Assembly: GCA_030789695.1 (NCBI GenBank)
Contig: CM061142.1
Coordinates: 569,709,281-569,773,280 of the forward strand
Direction: 5' to 3'
DNA from: Scilla litardierei
Lineage: Eukaryota > Streptophyta > Magnoliopsida > Asparagales > Asparagaceae
DNA: 64,000 bases
Positions within the stretch are counted from its first letter, which is position 1. Each line of letters starts with the position of its first letter. This document shows, one piece after another, positions 52,076 through 63,793 of this stretch. The notes under the pieces are model-generated. The model did no database searches. It had not been told where the DNA came from and worked only from the letters and a program-made list of their open reading frames with translations. The translations under genes and the position numbers were made by a program.

Positions 52076-54323
52076 TGTCACGCCCCGCTTCCCTAAAATG
52101 GAGGCGAGACGTGAGAAGGTCCGCACAAACGTGGAGCTGTGAAGCAACACGCCTGATAAGCATCAATAAATCATATGCATGTCCCTGTAACCACGAACAG
52201 AACAAAGATAATAACACAAGAGAGACAGAAATGAAATCTCAAAATCTCAGAATTGTCCAAACATTAAAATTAAGTTCAACGTCCAGAAAAGTCACCAGGC
52301 TAAAAGGAAGAGTCTAGGCCCAAAACATGGCCAACAAAATCCAACAAGGAACAAAGTATTGGTGCTACGCACTGACAACTAAAGCAGTCTAACAACAACA
52401 CAAACAGTCTCTACGATTGATCGCTCGTGTCCTCAAACTCCTCGATGAACGCGGGCTCTGACTCAGCGTCAGCGAACACCACGTCCTCAGTAGCAACCTC
52501 AAGCTCAGGATCTAACATGTGTCACCCAAAAGAGTAAAAGGGGCACATGTCAGCAAGTCTAAAAGACTTGGGCAAGGAAACTGAAAGGAAGGTAAACTAG
52601 CAACCTAGCAGTTATAGTATGCATGACATGGCAGTTATGGTATGAGTGCACAAGTAAGACATGGTGTAACAATAAGTGCAAGAGAACAATTATCATGACA
52701 TGCCAAGAGTAGCCAAGCTACTAACAATCTCAATCTTTTCACTAATCACGTTTCAAGTCATTTGTAGATGTTTACGCCTTACAGCTGAACTGTTTAACAT
52801 TCACACTGAGTGGCCGCTTAACACTACCCCAGAACCCAGAGTTTACGCCTTACAACTGAAGTTGCTGATCGGGCAGACTCCCAGTTGAATGGCCGCTTAA
52901 CCCTTACCCCTTCCACTTGTAAACGAGCCATGGTCCCTGTACACAAAGCTCAGTAAATGAGCCAGGGTTGCCCCGCACAAGAGCTCGTTTTCTGGTTCAC
53001 AATCCATAAGTATTTTTGGCGTAGGGTTGTACCCGCTAAAAGCAGGTGCCTAGCCTCAATCAATTCTCTAGGTGTAGCGTGTGCTACGCAATCATGGGAA
53101 CATTTGATGCATGCAATGTCATGACAATAAACAGTTAATTTTGTGTACCGATAATCGAATTTAAACATGGCATGCGGTATGAATACAACATGATAAAAAT
53201 GACGGATCTAGCTTCGTTGTCAAGCTAGATCAAGGGGCGTCTAGGCAACTATCATTTCATCGCCTAGTCTCTTTTACGCCTACAACAATCAATGGCCTAA
53301 AGCATGGCCTAAAACCCTAAGTGGCAAGTTTCACTTGCCTGATACCGACGATGACGATCAACGGTAAAACGTCACAAAATGTTAAACTACGGAGGCAGGA
53401 TCGCTGACATGGCAAAACAACATTAGAATAACATCCAACCTAGTTTTATTAGGGTTTAACAAAAATCACAAAGCGGGTTATGAGAATATTAAAGGATCGA
53501 TTCACTACCGTATCGGAGCGGAAGAACGATGCCGAGCAAGCACGGCAACGGAAGAACGATCTGGGGAACTATGGTTCAGATCTGGAAATTGGGAGAAAAT
53601 CTAGAGAAATGGGATTTGTGGGGTTTTGGGGGTTAGAGGCGGCCTAAAGCATGGTGGCCGACCTAAATGGAGGGGGAGAGTGGCTCTTGTGGAAGGAGGA
53701 ATGGCTTGGGGAAGTTTGGGGAAGATCAGAGGTCAAGGGGGAAAGGAAAAAGGCCAAGAGAAGTGAAAGAAAGAAAAGAAAACGATCGGGGGTTTAAATA
53801 GGATCCGTGCGGCGGCTGGGCGAAACCTAGGGTTTCGAGGGTGATTAGTCGGTCAAAGAAGGGTGGCTGACCGACAAGTTTAAGAACTAGTCGGTCGGTC
53901 GTTCTACTGTGACCGACTAAAAGCAAGTAGCGAAAAAGGAATAAAATCTGGGTAGTGAGTTAGTCGGTCTGTGAAGGCCCATCGACCGACTAGTTTGCAA
54001 CCTAGTCAGACGGTGAGTGTTCATTGACCGACTAACAATAAACAGTAACTTAGATAAAATTAATCAAAGGAACTAGTCGGTCCGAGAGCAAGTTCTGACC
54101 GACTAGTTTCACATCTAGTCGGTCGGTGGTAGTTCTTAGACCGACTAAGAGTAAACAGTAACTTCTGAATTTTTGATTTAATGAACTAGTCGGTTTGAGA
54201 AGAGTTCCCGACCGACTAGATTGGAATCTAGTCGGTTGGTCCCCCTTCTTGAACCAACTAACGTGCACGGAAAGTGTCGAATCGAAGCGCGAAGCTCTGG
54301 GAAGATTCCTACGGCTTCTACGA
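52076..54323 (-). repeat. Tekay 5' LTR, left segment
   Basis: Starts TGTCACGCCCCGC. Includes the AGTCGGTC array (53845-54260, four units) and TATTTAAA (minus strand, about 53800-53793). It is interrupted at 54323 by the element inserted at TACGA, and resumes at 63799. Relative to the left LTR it retains 53314-53544. Confidence 0.92.
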
Positions 54324-57119
54324 TGTAACGACCACTTTTCGTTGTACTTTGTTCGTGCACGTGCTTTTGACCGTGCACGTGTTTATTTTAGACTTTATTT
54401 GATTGTGAACACTTTTGTGTGATATGCCGTTGTGAACGTCTCTGAGAGTATTAAATAGTGGCACTATCTTGGAACGACACTTCTCGAGTCGTTTTCCCAC
54501 AATTTAACCCTACTTGATGAGACGTGACGATTTTCACTTTTGACGGGAGACGTTTCTATTTTTAGTTTCGTCGTCCGACGTCAAAATTGAGATCTGTCTT
54601 CTTAGTTAGCTCACATTCGTCATCACAATCACCACGATATTTATTTTATAATTTTTGGAGTTCATTTGACCACTTTTATATTTTTAACAAGTTTTATAAT
54701 ATTTTTAATAATTAAGTTTTAAATTATTTTCGGCCAAATAAAATTTATTTGAGTTTTAAACGTATAAAAGAATTTTTGAGCCAATTTCCAGCTCATTTGG
54801 ACCAGGTCAAATCCTTGGGTGAGTTGGAGAAGTTGAATTTCAAATTTTAAATATTTTTGAACTTCTAATCCTACTAGATTTAGCCCTGGACCAAGTCAAC
54901 CCATCTACACTATATAAACAACCCCTAGGAAGACCTATTTTCGCAAGAAATTAACCCTAGCCTCTTCCAAAACTCAAATTTGACGTTGCGACGAACAGCT
55001 GCCGCACCGACCGAGAAAACCAAGCCAAATCCCGCGCTCCGACCGCTAGCCGCCCCCGCTCACGCTCCGCTCCGCATCGCAGCACAGCCACCCCGCTCCG
55101 TTCCCTCGGTCTGACCGAGGGCTTGGCCCGCATCCCCGCTCCGCACCGTCGCCCGCAGCTGTCGCTCCGCATCGCCCGTGCCTGACCGAGGCGCCCGCTC
55201 GCAAAACCGCTCGCCGTTTCGTTACAACATTGCAAACGTTGCAACGACCCGCTCCAAGCGCCCGACCGGTCCGATCTCCCGCACCGACCGAGAGACAGCC
55301 CCCGCACCGCTGCTGCGACCGACCCCCGCTGCTGCACAGTGCCGTTCCCCGCGTCTGACCGAGCAAATCCCCCGCATTGGCTGCGTACGACCGAGAGCCA
55401 TTCGTCGCAACCCCGCATCCGTCGCACCACTTGCCTCCGTGGGCCCCCCAAGTTCTCCAGAGGTATTGTGGGTCCCCCAAAGGTCCCTAGGACTACTGTG
55501 GGCCCCACCTAAGTACGTTCTCTTCGACGATTTGCCGCGTACGGCGTTGCGGCACGTCGTAGCCCGTCGTCGCACGTGCTAGCTTTGGAATCTGAAATCG
55601 TCGCTCCGGTTGATTGATCTGAAACTTTCAGTGAGGAATCTAATTGGAATCTGGACTTGGAGCGCGATATTATTATTCCAACCCCCGGCGTCGCTACCCG
55701 ACGCCGGTGTAGCTTTCGCGTCGTGTTGAGGTAACGCTTTGCACCCCTAGGACCCCCAACCCAATTGCATGCTAACCAAGACTAAAATCAGTATTTTTAA
55801 AGTATTTTAAATGTTTTAGCAATCACTAATCAAGATTAATAAAACGGATGTAGGCCGGTGGACTTGTCCACGTAGGAATTGTGACTTTGGACTCGTTGGA
55901 CGGTGTCTCTCTGACGTGGTACTTACAGGCAAGTGAAACTTGCCAACTCTTGCTTAGGGCCATGTTTTTAGGCCACTTCCTTGTTTTTAGCATAAAAGAG
56001 ACTAGTCAGTGAAATGATAGCTGGCTAGACGCCTACTTGATCTAGTTTGACAACGAAACTAGATCCGTCACCTAATTGATCTAGCTTGACAACGAAGCTA
56101 GATCCAACCCTTAAAACTTGTTGTTCATGCATACTAAACTGTCACGTTACTTTCCTTACCTGTACGCCTTACTACTTGTCTTGTCATGTCATCCATGCAT
56201 TGAATGTCGCATTCGTAGCACACGCTACAATACTTGTACTTGTACTTCCTTGTCTGGCTAGGTGCACCCCTAGACCAACAAGATAAAACACTTCCTGGCT
56301 CGTGTTCCAGAAGCGAGCATTCCCGTTCGGGGGTAAGGCCCTGGCTCGACACACGTGGAGGGGTAGGGATAAACGATCACTTGAGCTTAGGAGTTGGCCC
56401 GCGCAGCCACTCTAGCCAAAAGGCGGAATCTCTGTGCACGAGGTGCTTACTTTCCTTGTCTTGTACTTGTCTTGTGAATGATTCATGTAATACTTGTCAT
56501 CCATGCCATACCATGCTCGTACTTTACTTTACCTGTTGCACTCATTACTTTAACTGCCATGTCATTGCATCATGCTAGAACTGCTAGGTTGCTTTACTTT
56601 TACCTACTTTTAGTTTCCTTTCACAAGTCTTCCAGACTTGCTGACATGTGCCCCTTGCTCTTTTGGGTGTCACATGTTAGACCCTGAGCCAGAGATAGTT
56701 GTTGAGGACGAGGTGGTTGCTGACACTGAGCCTACGTTCGTCGAGGAGTTCGTGGACACCGGAGACCAGTTTTAGAGACTATTGGCGTTGCTTTTTCTTT
56801 AGGTTGCTGTTGGATGTCGGTGCTTGCACCATTACTTTGTTTCTGTACTTTGTACTTTTGGTGGCCATGCTGGGGCCTCTTTTAGACTCTTTTCTTTTAG
56901 CCTGGTGGCTTTTTCTGTGATGTTGAGATTTATTATTATGGATATTCTGAGATGTTTCTTTTGTCTCTTTCGTTATTATTATCTTTGTTTCGTTTCGCGT
57001 TGCAAGGACCTGCAGTTTAAATTTGATTGACGCTTATCGGACTTGCAGCTTTGTAGCTTCAAGTCTGAGCGGACCTTCTCACGCTTCGCCTCCACGTTTT
57101 TGGGAAGCGGGGCGTGACA
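54324..57119 (+). repeat. Non-autonomous Tekay relative, 5' LTR
   Basis: U3 has two G-boxes (CACGTG at about 54358 and 54377). TATATAAA lies at 54911-54918. A CpG-rich, GACCGAG-repeated block at 54975-55580 follows in the transcribed part. It lacks a 21-bp segment present in the other LTR (near 61645). Confidence 0.93.
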
Positions 57120-57127
57120 GGTTTTGT

Positions 57128-57143
57128 TGGTGGCCCATGCAGG
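57128..57143 (+). other. PBS of the non-autonomous Tekay relative
   Basis: TGGTGGCCCATGCAGG, 8 bases after the LTR; same sequence and spacing as in the minus-strand Tekay element. Confidence 0.6.
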
Positions 57144-57265
57144 TCTATCTTGCAATTGCGAATTAACGGAACAACGATAATAACGGAATGTCCATTAAAT
57201 AAATTACAACATCTAAGTCATTAAGCTATTGAGTCTAAATTTTTGTTCATTTTCTATGTCGTTAG

Positions 57266-57791
57266 ATGGCGAGAAGACGACGGACCTGAGTTGGTGGCGG
57301 ACCTACTCTGAAGACTTGCTATTTCTGTGGCAAGACCGGGCACATCCAGGAGCAGTGCAGAAGATTTCTAGGCCGGTGTTTGAGTTGTGGTGCTGCTACT
57401 CATTCAGCGAAGGATTGTCGGCATGCAAATCAATTGCGGAAAGCATCGGAGGGAATTCCGCAGCAGGAAGCACCAGTAATTGGGCCAAGTCGGAAGGTGT
57501 GCCATCATTGTAGCAAGATTGGTCATGAGAAGAAACAGTGCAGGAAGAGGCTGGGCCAGTGCCTGATTTGTGGATATCCTACTCATACTATGAAGGAGTG
57601 CCCGAAGTCTAAACAGCCTTGGAAGGAACCAATCGCTGCACAGCCGTTACAGCAGAAAGCACCTGTGCCTACCAGTCGTGGACTAGCCCTCGTTCCACAG
57701 AAGCAGGCTTTTCAGCAGGCCATGCAGCCAAGGGAGCAGGCTTATCCGATGACGGCAGTGGAGAGCGAGACTGTGGATGAGGTTATCGCAG
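57266..57791 (+). pseudogene. gag: gag remnant with four CCHC zinc knuckles
   Basis: A single frame from the ATG at 57266 (MARRRRT) with TGA at 57287-57289, reaching a splice-donor-like GCAG|GTAACT at 57791. The capsid domain is deleted: the N-terminal GGGP is followed directly by TLKTCYFCGKTGHIQEQC. Four knuckles follow (CYFCGKTGHIQEQC, CLSCGAATHSAKDC, CHHCSKIGHEKKQC, CLICGYPTHTMKEC), twice the number in the Tekay element of this window. Then comes a Gln/Pro-rich tail and TAVESETVDEVIAG, matching that element. It might still bind RNA but cannot form capsids. Confidence 0.85.
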
Positions 57792-60700
57792 GTAACTCTC
57801 GACCTAGTTGTTTCTTCCCCTAGTTAGTCCTGACTTGTTAAATTATGCTTGCATATGATTGTTTGCAAAAAATAGGGTTGATTGTTAGACTGTTAATTAG
57901 ATTCCTTGCTGAGAATTGATTTAATCGTCATAAGAGTTACCTTAGTGGTCCTTGTCTACCCCTGACCACATTAGACTTCTAGAATTTCCTTCAGTCGTTC
58001 GTTTGGGTTCATCGATTCCGGACCGAGCTGAGCGCATTTCATTACCACCTAGCTCCCTTAGAAAGACCTAGCGCTAAGTTTCTTAAGCTTTAGTTAGGCG
58101 ACCGTAGGAGTTTTCCCGTAGGTATCCTGGGCCATATCCTAGGCGTATGTATGTTTTGAACATCTGACCATTTTCCTTGCCTCGATTCCCGAGATCGCCT
58201 CATGATAATCGTCGTCAATTTTCAAATCTCTCCATCACAAATCTTGAATCTTCTGAAAGTATTTTCTTTTTGATTTCCTCTTTCCCTAAGTTTTAAATTT
58301 GTTCAAATTTTAATATGTATATATACTTATACTTCATGCTCCTCGTTGATTTAAACTTTTTAAAACTTTTGTCGAAGTTTTTGAATAATAGTTTATAATG
58401 CTTTTTCAGCCTACACTTTCGTATCTATGAAACTACATTTTCCTTTCATATACTAATTTTATTCTGAACCGTACTTTTATTCAACTTGTAATTTTCCCTT
58501 CTAATTTACGCCATTCATATACCTTCAAATCACATGGGATTTCAGCTTTCAGCAAGTCGATTTTATGCTCATCGTTGTCCCTATTTTAGACTTTTGTAAA
58601 AAAGTACTATTTCATAACCACTTCCTGATTTAGACCCCACACGAATTGATTTTAAAGCCTTACTATCAATTTTGATAATTTTACGACCAAGTTATTAGTA
58701 TTATCTTTCCGCTCACCCTACGTGCTTTTAGAAAAATTTCGAGACTAAAATGAATTTCAATTACTTTTATCCGTACCAGGTTCGTTGTTCTCGTATGCTA
58801 AGAGTTTTGTGTAAACCAGTTTTAATTTTTTGCACATCCTGGTTCCTCTAAAAGTAGTTCCATTATTGATCATTTTAAATTTTCTTTCCATTGCTTAAAG
58901 ATTTTGAAAGCGTTTAACGCGAGCATAAATCCTTCAGTTACTTTAATTTAATTTCCAAAATTTTGCCAAAAATTATATTAAATTAACGTCGTATAATATT
59001 TTCTAAACCACGCCCTTAATATTCGTGTAAATGATTTTACTTCCTCTTGTAATGATTTTTTTAAACCAATATACCATTTTCTCTTATTATGAATATCCGA
59101 CTCAAACTTATTTAGAAACAACACGTTTTATCGATCTCCAAATATTTCTTACCAGACGAGGATTACAACTTTTGAAGTACGACAGTTTTCAAATTTTGCG
59201 TATTCCAGCTTATGACATTCTATTTCTCCATCCCATATAAGTATCGCTACATCTCCCTTTCCCCTACCCAAGCTGTCTTTCTTTTAGTCGTCCCATCAGA
59301 ATTCGTGCTTACCGATCCTTCCCTCGTCACGCTTTCGACCTCCCCCTACTGCTTAGGCTTTAGTGCCCGTCAATGTCTGTGACGACCCTAAGTTGTTAGT
59401 AGGCCCTTGGACCTTGTGATGTTGTCGTAGTGCACGTACCTAAGTTGTGTACGTGGGCTTGAATGAGTGTACTCTCCCATGGTATATTAATGGTTGCTTA
59501 TTGTGTGTTATATATACTCGGAGTTATTCATGATGTGTGAAGTCGTTTGCATGTTAGTAGTTATAGTTTAGTGTGTGGGTAGCTATACCATACTGGAGAT
59601 GCCTGTGTATATGAGATTTAGTGTGGGAGTACCTAATAGGGTGCATGTAATTAGGAGATACTTATAATGGTTGAAGCAATATGCTGGTAAAGCTATGTGT
59701 ATGCTAGGTGTGATAATAATAATAGGTGTTGGTACACTAGTTATAGGTAGTAGGCTATGGTGTGAATATATATGTTCCACGTGGGTGACTATACGATGAA
59801 TGCGTAGGTATTAAGGAGTGTATTATAAATATGCGTGTGCTGATGTCTGTGTTATTATTATAGTATATAGAGTGATTGAACTATGTGAGTATTACTTGAC
59901 TAAACATTAAGTGTGATTGGCTTATGGTATGTATATGGTTGTATTGGTAGACGTATAAATATTGGAGTGGTATTGGTATAGGTATAAATGACGCGTTACG
60001 TATATAGAATATTCTGATATGTGTATTGAGTCCCACTCAAGCTTGAGTGGGTATACTCTAAGAATACTGATGTGTATGTCTGAAGTTTGAATATAGCGAT
60101 GTTTGATGTATGTATAGTGATAGAAGTGTTTGTGCCTGGTTGTGTTACACACATGATTGTGGGTCGCTACACCAGTATATAGTTATAGGTGTTGGTCTTG
60201 TGGTATAGTTAACTACTAAGGACTTGCTCGTGTGAACGTATGTGTACTAGCTAAAACTAGGTGTGTAAGTGGCTAGTTATATAATGATATGATTGGTAGA
60301 CGTGAATGAAAAGTTAGCGTGTATGGGTGTGCACCATGCACGGGTAAGTATGTGCTTAGTTATAGGTATTGATGACTATGGCATATGTGGCGTGTCGTAA
60401 ATACAGTTATAAGACCGTACGTAATGTGAATGTATGGTGAAATATTTGAATGCATTTGAATGACTATATATATTATGAAGCTATAGTAGAGGTGAATATA
60501 TATATTAAATATAGTGAAGCTTGATTTAAAATGGTATGGAGTGACTACAGGTGTTGAGATGTTTGGTATTGGATAAATATTAGGGAGTTGTATACCCATA
60601 TTGTTTGTGCATAGGTAGCTATCCATATGTAGAGTAATGATTGTATTTGCTAAGTGTGAGACTATCCTTATATGAGTATCTGAAATATTGTTTTGTGTTT

Positions 60701-60965
60701 AGGTAAGTAGTAGTTATATAAGGGATGTATGCTTATATATATGATTGAAATACATGTATGAAATTGACTGACTATAATAGGTATAAGTATATGACGTATG
60801 TGAATGTATATATATGCGTGTTGGTAGTGATAATGTTTGACTACCTAGTGCATATATAAGCACTTGTAATAGCTATACCTGGTTTGAAATATAATGTGAC
60901 TTGATTGGGGTAGTTATTAGAGCGACTAGATATATTAGAAAGTCCGAGGACGGACTTTATTCTAA
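57792..60965 (+). other. Non-coding interior of the deletion derivative, two opposite skews
   Basis: 57900-59380 is T- and C-rich and G-poor. From about 59380 to 60960 the strand becomes G-rich and C-poor. No pol or other domain was recognised in either half. The stretch starting TGTGACGACCC at 59378 resembles a chromovirus LTR start, but no matching end or duplication was found. Confidence 0.6.
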
Positions 60966-60976
60966 GGTGGGGAGGA
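60966..60976 (+). other. PPT of the deletion derivative
   Basis: GGTGGGGAGGA immediately precedes the 3' LTR start at 60977. Confidence 0.85.
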
Positions 60977-63793
60977 TGTAACGACCACTTTTCGTTGTAC
61001 TTTGTTCGTGCACGTGCTTTTGACCGTGCACGTGTTTATTTTAGACTTTATTTGATTGTGAACACTTTTGTGTGATATGCCGTTGTGAACGTCTCTGAGA
61101 GTATTAAATAGTGGCACTATCTTGGAACGACACTTCTCGAGTCGTTTTCCCACAATTTAACCCTACTTGATGAGACGTGACGATTTTCACTTTTGACGGG
61201 AGACGTTTCTATTTTTAGTTTCGTCGTCCGACGTCAAAATTGAGATCCGTCTTCTTAGTTAGCTCACTTTCGTCATCACGATCACCACGATATTTATTTT
61301 ATAATTTTTGGAGTTCATTTGACCACTTTTATATTTTTAACAAGTTTTATAATATTTTTAATAATTAATTTTTAAATTATTTTCGGCCAAATAAAATTTA
61401 TTTGAGTTTTAAATGTATAAAAGAATTTTTGAGCTAATTTCCAGCTCATTTGGACCAGGTCAAATCCTTGGGTGAGTTGGAGAAGTTGAATTTCAAATTT
61501 TAAATATTTTTGAACTTCTAATCCTACTAGATTTAGCCCTGGACCAAGTCAACCCATCTACACTATATAAACAACCCCTAGGAAGACCTATTTTCGCAAG
61601 AAATTAACCCTAGCCTCTTCCAAAACTCAAATTTGACGTTGCGACGATTCGTCGCAACGTTGCGACGAACAGCTGCCGCACCGACCGAGAAAACCAAGCC
61701 AAATCCCGCGCTCCGACCGCTAGCCGCCCCCGCTCACGCTCCGCTCCGCATCGCAGCACAGCCACCCCGCTCCGTTCCCTCGGTCTGACCGAGGGCTTGG
61801 CCCGCATCCCCGCTCCGCACCGTCGCCCGCAGCTGTCGCTCCGCATCGCCCGTGCCTGACCGAGGCGCCCGCTCGCAAAACCGCTCGCCGTTTCGTTACA
61901 ACGTTGCAAACGTTGCAACGACCCGCTCCAAGCGCCCGACCAGTCCGATCTCCCGCACCGACCGAGAGACAGCCCCCGCACCGCTGCTGCGACCGACCCC
62001 CGCTGCTGCACAGCGCCGTTCCCCGCGTCTGACCGAGCAAATCCCCCGCATTGGCTGCGTACGACCGAGAGCCATTCGTCGCAACCCCGCATCCGTCGCA
62101 CCACTTGCCTCTGTGGGCCCCCCAAGTTCTCCAGAGGTATTGTGGGTCCCCCAAAGGTCCCTAGGACTACTGTGGGCCCCACCTAAGTACGTTCTCTTCG
62201 ACGATTTGCCGCGTACGGCGTTGCGGCACGTCGTAGCCCGTCGTCGCACGTGCTAGCTTTGGAATCTGGAATCGTCGCTCCGGTTGATTGCTCTGAAACT
62301 TCCAGCTAGGAATCTAATTGGAATCTGGACTTGGAGCGCGATATTATTATTCCAACACCCGGTGTCGCTACCCGACGCCGGTGTAGCTTTCGCGTCGTGT
62401 TGAGGTAACGCTTTGCACCCCTAGGACCCCCAACCCAATTGCATACTAACCAAGACTAAAATCAGTATTTTTAAAGTATTTTAAATGTTTTAGCAATCAC
62501 TAATCAAGATTAATAAAACGGATGTAGGCCGGTGGACTTGTCCACGTAGGAATTGTGACTTTGGACTCGTTGGACGGTGTCTCTCTGACGTGATACTTGC
62601 AGGCAAGTGAAACTTGCCAACTCTTGCTTAGGGCCATGTTTTTAGGCCACTTCCTTGTTTTTAGCGTAAAAGAGACTAGTCAGTGAAATGATAGCTGGCT
62701 AGACGCCTACTTGATCTAGTTTGACAACGAAACTAGATCCGTCACCTAATTGATCTAGCTTGACAACGAAGCTAGATCCAACCCTTAAAACTTGTTGTTC
62801 ATGCATACTAAACTGTCACGTTACTTTCCTTACCTGTACGCCTTACTACTTGTCTTGTCATGTCATCCATGCATTGAATGTCGCATTCGTAGCACACGCT
62901 ACAATACTTGTACTTGTACTTCCTTGTCTGGCTAGGTGCACCCCTAGACCAACAAGATAAAACACTTCCTGGCTCGTGTTCCAGAAGCGAGCATTCCCGT
63001 TCGGGGGTAAGGCCCTGGCTCGACACACGTGGAGGGGTAGGGATAAACGATCACTTGAGCTTAGGAGTTGGCCCGCGCAGCCACTCTAGCCAAAAGGCAG
63101 AATCTCTGTGCATGAGGTGCTTACTTTCCTTGTCTTGTACTTGTCTTGTGAATGATTCATGTAATACTTGTCATCCATGCCATGCCATGCTCGTACTTTA
63201 CTTTACCTGTTGCACTCATTACTTTAACTGCCATGTCATTGCATCATGCTAGAACTGCTAGGTTGCTTTACTTTTACCTACTTTCAGTTTCCTTGCACAA
63301 GTCTTCCAGACTTGCTGACATGTGCCCCTTGCTCTTTTGGGTGTCACATGTTAGACCCTGAGCCAGAGACAGTTGTTGAGGACGAGGTGGTTGCTGACAC
63401 TGAGCCTACGTTCGTCGAGGAGTTCGTGGACACCGGAGACCAGTTTTAGAGACTGTTGGCGTTGCTTTTGCTTTAGGTTGCTGTTGGATGTCGGTGCTTG
63501 CACCATTACTTTGTTTCTGTACTTTGTACTTTTGTTGGCCATGCTGGGGCCTCTTTTAGACTCTTTTCTTTTAGCCTGGTGGCTTTTTCTGTGATGTTGA
63601 GATTTATTATTATGGATATTCTGATATGTTTCTTTTGTCTCTTTCGTTACTATTATCTTTGTTTCGTTTCGCGTTGCAAGGACCTGCAGTTTAAATTTGA
63701 TTGACGCTTATCGGACTTGCAGCTTTGTAGCTTCAAGTCTGAGCGGACCTTCTCACGCTTCGCCTCTACGTTTTTGGGAAGCGGGGCGTGACA
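60977..63793 (+). repeat. Non-autonomous Tekay relative, 3' LTR
   Basis: Matches 54324-57119 closely. It contains an extra 21 bp (about 61648-61668) that completes a perfect inverted repeat GTTGCGACGA / TCGTCGCAAC. TATATAAA lies at about 61564-61571. Confidence 0.93.

Larger units (their letters stand above)
54324..63793 (+). mobile_element. Non-autonomous Tekay relative (internal deletion derivative)
   Basis: TG...CA LTRs of 2,796 and 2,817 bp, a perfect 5-bp duplication TACGA (54319-54323, 63794-63798), a PBS like that of the Tekay element and a PPT. The 3.86-kb interior holds only a short gag remnant with four zinc knuckles; protease, RT, RNase H and integrase are absent. LTR ends and PBS are clearly related to the host Tekay element, though most LTR sequence has diverged. 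The two LTRs are nearly identical, so insertion is recent. Confidence 0.92.

Noticed and set aside
54957..55508. 183-codon antisense frame (also 61610-62182) rich in Gly/Arg
   Set aside because: It is an artefact of the CpG-rich LTR block; several frames are open at once and no domain is present.
59378..60976. A nested chromovirus LTR starting TGTGACGACCC
   Set aside because: No matching CA end, duplication, PBS or second copy could be found; left as part of the unexplained interior.
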